Translations under genes and position numbers: made by a program
NCBI RefSeq assembly: GCF_004339745.1
Contig: NZ_SMGP01000003.1
Span: 1,054,001-1,118,000 of the forward strand
Length of the DNA: 64,000 nt
DNA from: Paraburkholderia sp. BL9I2N2
Lineage (GTDB): Bacteria > Pseudomonadota > Gammaproteobacteria > Burkholderiales > Burkholderiaceae
Reading direction: 5' to 3'
Notes under the pieces: generated by a model
What the model was told of the DNA's origin: nothing
Database searches by the model: none
What the model saw: only the letters and a program-made list of their open reading frames with translations
Shown here: in pieces, positions 60,001 through 64,000 of the stretch
Numbering within the stretch: the first letter of the stretch is position 1
Layout of the letters: each line of letters begins with the position of its first letter

Positions 60001-61554
60001 ATGCGCCTTGCCGATTACTTCGATTCGGCCGTGTCCCGGCATGCGGACCGTGAAGCATTTGTCGACGGAACGACGCGAATCACGTTCGCTGATGCACAGA
60101 AGTTCGTCCATGCCGCCGCACACGCACTTATGCGCGACCCGACGCTGCGGCCCGGCGCACATGCGGCGATCTACGCGCCGAATGACTACCGGATCAGCCT
60201 GCTTCAGATCGCGATCAACCGCGCGGACATGGCCTGGGTTTCAGTCCATACGCGCAATACGGTGGAAACCAACATTGCGGTGCTCTCGTTCGCCGATTGC
60301 GAACTGGTCTTCTTCCACAGTGCTTACGCCGCCATCGTGCCGGCGCTGAAGGACGGCCTCGGGGCCGGTTGCAAGTTCATCTGTATCGACCAGCCATCGG
60401 AACACGGCGAATCGCTCGACAACTGGATAGCGAATCATCGTGACCCGTTCGTCGCGCCGCAAGAAAACCCCAATCAGCACGCGCTGCTGCAACCGACCGG
60501 CGGGACGACAGGTCCATCGAAAGGCGCCCTGCATGACAACCGCTCGCTCGAAATGGGGCTGATTGCGGTGTTTTCCGAACTGAAAATCGATCAGGACTCG
60601 CGCGTGCTGGCCGTCGCGCCGCTTACGCATGCCGCGTGCATGCTCACGCTGGCCGGCGCGATCCGCAACGGCTGTACCGTCGTGCTGCCCTCGTTCGACG
60701 CCAAAGTCGTACTGCGCACGATCGCCGAAGAACGTATCACGCATCTGTTCCTGCCGCCCACAGTCGTCTACGCATTGTTGAGCGATCCCGCTCTGGCTGG
60801 CGCCGATCTTTCGTCGCTGCGCTGCCTCGCGGTCGGCGCAGCGCCCATTGCCCCGGAAAAAATCAAGGAGGCAGTTCGCCGCTTCGGGCCGGTGATCTAC
60901 GAAGTCTATGGACAGAGCGAATGCGGCTTTCCTGTGGTCGTCAAACGTCCGTCCGACTACCTGCTGGCCGATGGCACGTTCGACGAAGTCGCGCTGCAAT
61001 CCGCAGGCAAGGCCGCGCAGTTCGCGTGTGTCGAGATCATGGATGACGCAGGCAACATCGTCGGCACCGGACAAAAGGGGGAAATTGTGGTGCGCTCTAC
61101 GACCGTCATGCTCGGCTACTACAAGAATCCCGAGGAAACGGCGCAGGTCTCCCAATTCGGCTGGCACCACACTTCTGACATCGGCATCAAGGACCCACGT
61201 GGCTTCATCACGGTCGTCGACCGCAAGAAGGACATGATCGTAAGCGGCGGCTTCAACGTCTTCCCGGGAGAAATCGAGGCGGTCATCAACTCGCACCCCG
61301 CTGTTCTCGATTGCGCGGTAATCGGTGTACCCGACGAGAAATGGGGCGAAGCGGTCAAAGCGATTGTCCAATTGAAGAACGGCGAGCATGTGGGAACCGA
61401 GCAACTCGCTGAGTTATGCAAGCGCGAGCTCGGCAGCGTGAAAACGCCGAAGAGCTTCGAGTTCTGGGAAGACCTGCCACGCAGCGCGGTCGGCAAGGTG
61501 CTCAAACGTGAGATTCGCGGCAAGTTCTGGGAAGGTCAGTGGCGTGCGGTGTGA
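60001..61554 (+). CDS. acyl-CoA synthetase (AMP-binding ligase)
   Basis: A 517-residue ATP-dependent acyl-CoA ligase. The phosphate-binding loop is PTGGTTGPSKGALHD (near 163-177), the A5 block reads YEVYGQSECG, and the hinge GFITVVDRKKDMIVSGGFNV is followed by catalytic Lys in VGKVLKREIRGKF. All AMP-forming motifs are present. Starts with AAGGAGACTCAT. The product would feed the dehydrogenases of the island; it may compensate for the ligase lost from the minus-strand operon (52519). The next gene follows after 59 bases. Confidence 0.92.
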   Translation: MRLADYFDSAVSRHADREAFVDGTTRITFADAQKFVHAAAHALMRDPTLRPGAHAAIYAPNDYRISLLQIAINRADMAWVSVHTRNTVETNIAVLSFADCELVFFHSAYAAIVPALKDGLGAGCKFICIDQPSEHGESLDNWIANHRDPFVAPQENPNQHALLQPTGGTTGPSKGALHDNRSLEMGLIAVFSELKIDQDSRVLAVAPLTHAACMLTLAGAIRNGCTVVLPSFDAKVVLRTIAEERITHLFLPPTVVYALLSDPALAGADLSSLRCLAVGAAPIAPEKIKEAVRRFGPVIYEVYGQSECGFPVVVKRPSDYLLADGTFDEVALQSAGKAAQFACVEIMDDAGNIVGTGQKGEIVVRSTTVMLGYYKNPEETAQVSQFGWHHTSDIGIKDPRGFITVVDRKKDMIVSGGFNVFPGEIEAVINSHPAVLDCAVIGVPDEKWGEAVKAIVQLKNGEHVGTEQLAELCKRELGSVKTPKSFEFWEDLPRSAVGKVLKREIRGKFWEGQWRAV

Positions 61555-61613
61555 GTGCCGCGCATGACCGATCACCTGACTCTTAAACATCAAACCAGGA
61601 ACAAGGCAGAAAC

Positions 61614-62360
61614 ATGAATCTGCGAAACAAGGTTGTAGTCGTCACTGGCGCAGCATCCGGCCTCGGCCTCGCCACATGCAAGGCACTTGCAGCAACGGGC
61701 GCCAGAGTGGTCGGATTCGACCTCGATGGCGCGAAGCTGGAAGAGGCGCTCGGGCCGGATATCAAGGGCGTCGCCGTCGACGTGGCCAATGAAGAGAGCG
61801 TCAAAACGGGTATTGATACCGTCGTGCGCACGTATGGAACCGTGCATGTGGCTGTCAATTGCGCAGGCATTCTAGGGCCGAGCAAGACGATCTCCAAAGG
61901 ACAGCTATTCCCGTCCGATCTGTGGAATCGCGTGCTGTCGGTGAATCTGACTGGCACCTTCAATGTGCTCCGTCACGCAGCGCTCGCAATGACCGCCAAC
62001 GAGCCAGACGAAAATGGTGAACGCGGCGTCATCATCAACACGGCATCGGGCGCGGCGCGTCAAGGACAAATGGGACAAGCGGCATACAGCGCAAGCAAGG
62101 CCGGCGTGATCGGCATGACGATCCCGGTGGCACGCGATCTGGCCGAGCATGGCATTCGCGTCTTGTCGATCGCACCGGGCCTGTTCGAATCGGGCATGTC
62201 TGCGGGAATGCCAGCGAAGGTGTCAGAGACGATCGTCGGCAAGCTGTTGTTTCCGCAACGCATGGGCAAGCCCGACGAATTCGCGGGCCTCGTCCAGCAC
62301 ATTGTCGAAAATTCCTATTTGAACGCGACCACGTTCGATATCGAGTGTGGAACGCGTTGA
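61614..62360 (+). CDS. HSD10-like SDR (3-hydroxy-2-methylacyl-CoA dehydrogenase type)
   Basis: A 248-residue SDR that closely follows human HSD17B10 in its motifs: VVVVTGAASGLGLATCKALA, NCAGI in VAVNCAGILGPSKTISKGQL, the block NEPDENGERGVIINTASGAA, and YSASKAGVIGMTIPVARDLA followed by IAPGLFESGM. HSD10 oxidises 3-hydroxy-2-methylacyl-CoA, again a branched-chain substrate. The usual last residues (LDGAIRM-like) are replaced by ATTFDIECGTR. It ends the plus-strand catabolic group; a porin follows after 243 bases. Confidence 0.9.
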   Translation: MNLRNKVVVVTGAASGLGLATCKALAATGARVVGFDLDGAKLEEALGPDIKGVAVDVANEESVKTGIDTVVRTYGTVHVAVNCAGILGPSKTISKGQLFPSDLWNRVLSVNLTGTFNVLRHAALAMTANEPDENGERGVIINTASGAARQGQMGQAAYSASKAGVIGMTIPVARDLAEHGIRVLSIAPGLFESGMSAGMPAKVSETIVGKLLFPQRMGKPDEFAGLVQHIVENSYLNATTFDIECGTR

Positions 62361-62603
62361 TCGGCATGGCGCGCAGCGCCATGACACTCAAATCCTTACT
62401 CTGATCACTGAAAATTCCGGCGAGGTAGAAGGTTGAGTTCCTGTTAATTCGTGAGAAATAGTCTTATATACGATACGGACTCCTACTAATAACATGGAAA
62501 CGTCAGATCCGGGTAGATCGCGTTTCAACAACCATTTGGAGTCCTGTCTGAATCAGCATTACCCGCGTCTGTCGGACGTGGCATACACATAGAGGAGACA
62601 TGT

Positions 62604-63725
62604 ATGCGTTTTATCAGTAAGAGCATTTGCGCCACAGCCATGGCGCTCGTTGCGGGCAGTGCTGCCGCGCAGTCGAGCGTGACGTTGTATGGGGTGGCCG
62701 ATGTGTTCATCCAGTATCTCAACAACGGCGGGCATAGTTCGGCTTCAGAACGAAGTGGAGGCTCGACAGGCTCACTGATCGGTTTCAAAGGCAGCGAGAA
62801 TCTGGGCGGCGGAACGAAGGCCGTATTTCAGCTCGAAGGCGGCTACAACATCAACAACGGCGCCTTCCTCGCCGATTCGACGGCCCTCTTCTATCGCCAG
62901 GCGTGGGTAGGCATACAGCACGAGAAGTACGGCACGCTGAGCTTCGGCCGTCAATATCAGCCGAGCTTTTGGGCCGTTTATCCGACCGATCCGTTCCGCG
63001 GCAATGAAGCACTGTCGCCTCTCTCCGCAGTCGACCTTGCCGCGGCCACCGACCACAACACGCTTGCCGTCCAGTATGCGCCGGGGCGTATCAGCAATAC
63101 CATCATGTACCGGTCGCCGGATGTCCTGGGGGCGAAGCTCTATGCGATGTATGGTTTCGCGGCGTCGGCCACACAGCCGATCGCGATGCAGCAGGGAAAC
63201 ATGCTCGATGTCGCACTGACCTGGCAAGGCGCCGGGCTGTTCGCGGCGCTCGCCTACTTGAACCAGCAGTCCGGACAGGAGACGGTCCCAAGTCTGCCGC
63301 GTGCGCTCAACCTGCTGCGTACCGAGCACTTTACGGGCGCACTCGGATACCGGATCGGCATCGTCAACTTCCAGTTTAACTATTCGTACGCGCGTCCGAA
63401 GGATGCCGCGCCGGGGTCAATAGCGGCCCTGCTCGGCGCGGGACACTCGTTGAGCTACGCCGAACTCGGCGCGACGATCCAGGCGACGGCCGCTGACGAA
63501 ATCCAGCTTGCAGTGGTCGAGCGCGACGTACGCGGCGTGCATGACAACTCGCTCGGTTTCCAGGCAGGCATCGACCATAGCGTGTCGAAGCGCACCAGCA
63601 TCTATGCGCGCGGTGGGTACTTCAAGAACAACGGAAGTGCCAAAGTAAGCTGGCCAGGCATTACGGTAACCGGGACGGAAGCGTCGCAGTCGCTCTTTCT
63701 TGTCGGCATGACGCATCGCTTCTGA
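62604..63725 (+). CDS. outer-membrane porin
   Basis: A 373-residue porin with a signal peptide ending GSAAAQ, then SSVTLYGVADVFIQYLNNG. Strand motifs include GFKGSENLGGGTKAVFQLEG, FYRQAWVGIQHEKYGTLSFG and the terminal GMTHRF with an aromatic last residue. AGAGGAG precedes the ATG. It closes the acyl-CoA island and is the likely entry route for its substrate (inference). It differs from the porin at 40398 in sequence but shares its family. Confidence 0.93.
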   Translation: MRFISKSICATAMALVAGSAAAQSSVTLYGVADVFIQYLNNGGHSSASERSGGSTGSLIGFKGSENLGGGTKAVFQLEGGYNINNGAFLADSTALFYRQAWVGIQHEKYGTLSFGRQYQPSFWAVYPTDPFRGNEALSPLSAVDLAAATDHNTLAVQYAPGRISNTIMYRSPDVLGAKLYAMYGFAASATQPIAMQQGNMLDVALTWQGAGLFAALAYLNQQSGQETVPSLPRALNLLRTEHFTGALGYRIGIVNFQFNYSYARPKDAAPGSIAALLGAGHSLSYAELGATIQATAADEIQLAVVERDVRGVHDNSLGFQAGIDHSVSKRTSIYARGGYFKNNGSAKVSWPGITVTGTEASQSLFLVGMTHRF

Positions 63726-63816
63726 CGTATGGGCTTGTTGCCTGCCTGTATCGCACGGGCTACGGCAACGACCGCTGCGCCGTTGTGCGCGCCGGGCGCG
63801 TCGGCGGTCTGCGCGA

Positions 63817-64000
63817 TCACGCAAGCAGCGCCTTCACGACCGCACCGCGATCACGCAGCGTCTTGCGACCGATTTCCTGGGATGCGCGCATCGCGGTAAA
63901 ACTGCGCGGCGCCGGCTTCCTCCATGAAGCCCGTGCCGCCATGTATCGGCAACGTGACGTGTTCTGAAGCTGGCCTCGCCTTGTCGAAGATGCCCCAGGG
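63817..64000 (-). pseudogene. acyl-CoA dehydrogenase C-terminal part with internal deletion, cut by the window end
   Basis: On the minus strand, reading in from the window end, one frame gives ASEHVTLPIHGGTGFMEEAG and then AAQFYRDARI, the classical C-terminus of a large acyl-CoA dehydrogenase. The catalytic loop (normally xxxIYEGTxGIQAxD) should follow but is missing. The sequence continues in another frame as GRKTLRDRGAVVKALLA with a stop at 63817. About 20-25 residues, including the Glu, are deleted. The rest of the gene lies outside the window. Confidence 0.72.

Noticed and set aside
60241..61404. 387-codon minus-strand frame opposite the acyl-CoA synthetase
   Set aside because: Antisense shadow; no start signal and no family match by eye.
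1..64000. CRISPR array, prophage or complete transposon
   Set aside because: No regularly spaced repeats, no cas, phage structural or intact transposase genes were seen anywhere in the window.

Overview
The window looks like accessory DNA from a GC-rich Betaproteobacterium of the Burkholderia/Paraburkholderia/Caballeronia group. The evidence is two trimeric porins whose mature N-termini read AQSSVTLYG, a DUF4148 protein, several small proteins of a kind I associate with Burkholderia, and many LysR-regulated catabolic islands. No rRNA, ribosomal-protein or other core gene is present, so a secondary chromosome or megaplasmid is likely (inference). There is no complete mobile element or CRISPR array. 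The window does contain an unusual number of decayed genes.

Layout. (1) 89-7227, plus strand: a nitrogen-compound island. It encodes an AraC regulator fused to an acetamidase/formamidase, a polysaccharide-deacetylase-type hydrolase, a periplasmic amino-acid-type binding protein, a permease-ATPase fusion, and an alpha/beta hydrolase broken by one frameshift in a C7 tract. (2) 7259-10525, mostly minus: remnant of a branched-chain amino-acid binding protein, a lipoprotein RNase of the T1/barnase fold, and a doxX - (broken ECF sigma) - sigF - nrsF operon. (3) 10.8-16.2 kb: small orphan genes, hairpins, a universal stress protein. (4) 16.5-24 kb: PAS histidine kinase, acetyltransferase pseudogene, HxlR/NTF2/SDR group, EAL pseudogene, MBL hydrolase. 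(5) 22.9-26.5 kb: LysR divergent from an old-yellow-enzyme, pirin and isochorismatase operon. (6) 26.8-32.3 kb: alanine dehydrogenase, LysR, DUF4148, NTF2-like protein, aldehyde dehydrogenase. (7) 32.5-39.9 kb, minus: a tightly coupled eight-gene operon encoding an ABC uptake system, FAD oxidoreductase, class III CoA-transferase, enoyl-CoA hydratase, ferredoxin and LysR. A porin and a second LysR lie beyond it. (8) 43-45.4 kb: metallopeptidase pseudogene, then an SDR and a TetR gene facing each other across two clear palindromic operators. (9) 45.7-64 kb: a large acyl-CoA degradation island.

The island at 47.4-62.4 kb is the most coherent system. It encodes an alpha-methylacyl-CoA-racemase-like protein with the His/Asp pair spaced as in known racemases, three acyl-CoA dehydrogenases, a MaoC hydratase, an MFE-2-like SDR, an SCPx-like thiolase and a second thiolase of the same broad family. 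It also encodes an HSD10-like SDR, an acyl-CoA synthetase, an enoyl-CoA hydratase, a TetR regulator, two DUF1254 lipoproteins and a porin. This part list resembles the peroxisomal route for alpha-methyl-branched acyl chains (pristanate or sterol side chains). I infer that the substrate is a branched, isoprenoid or steroid-side-chain-like acid. A 10-base motif recurs in the two divergent control regions of this island.

Decay is frequent: frameshifted, truncated or internally deleted genes lie at 6212, 7385, 9589, 18310, 21315, 43173, 52519 and 63817.
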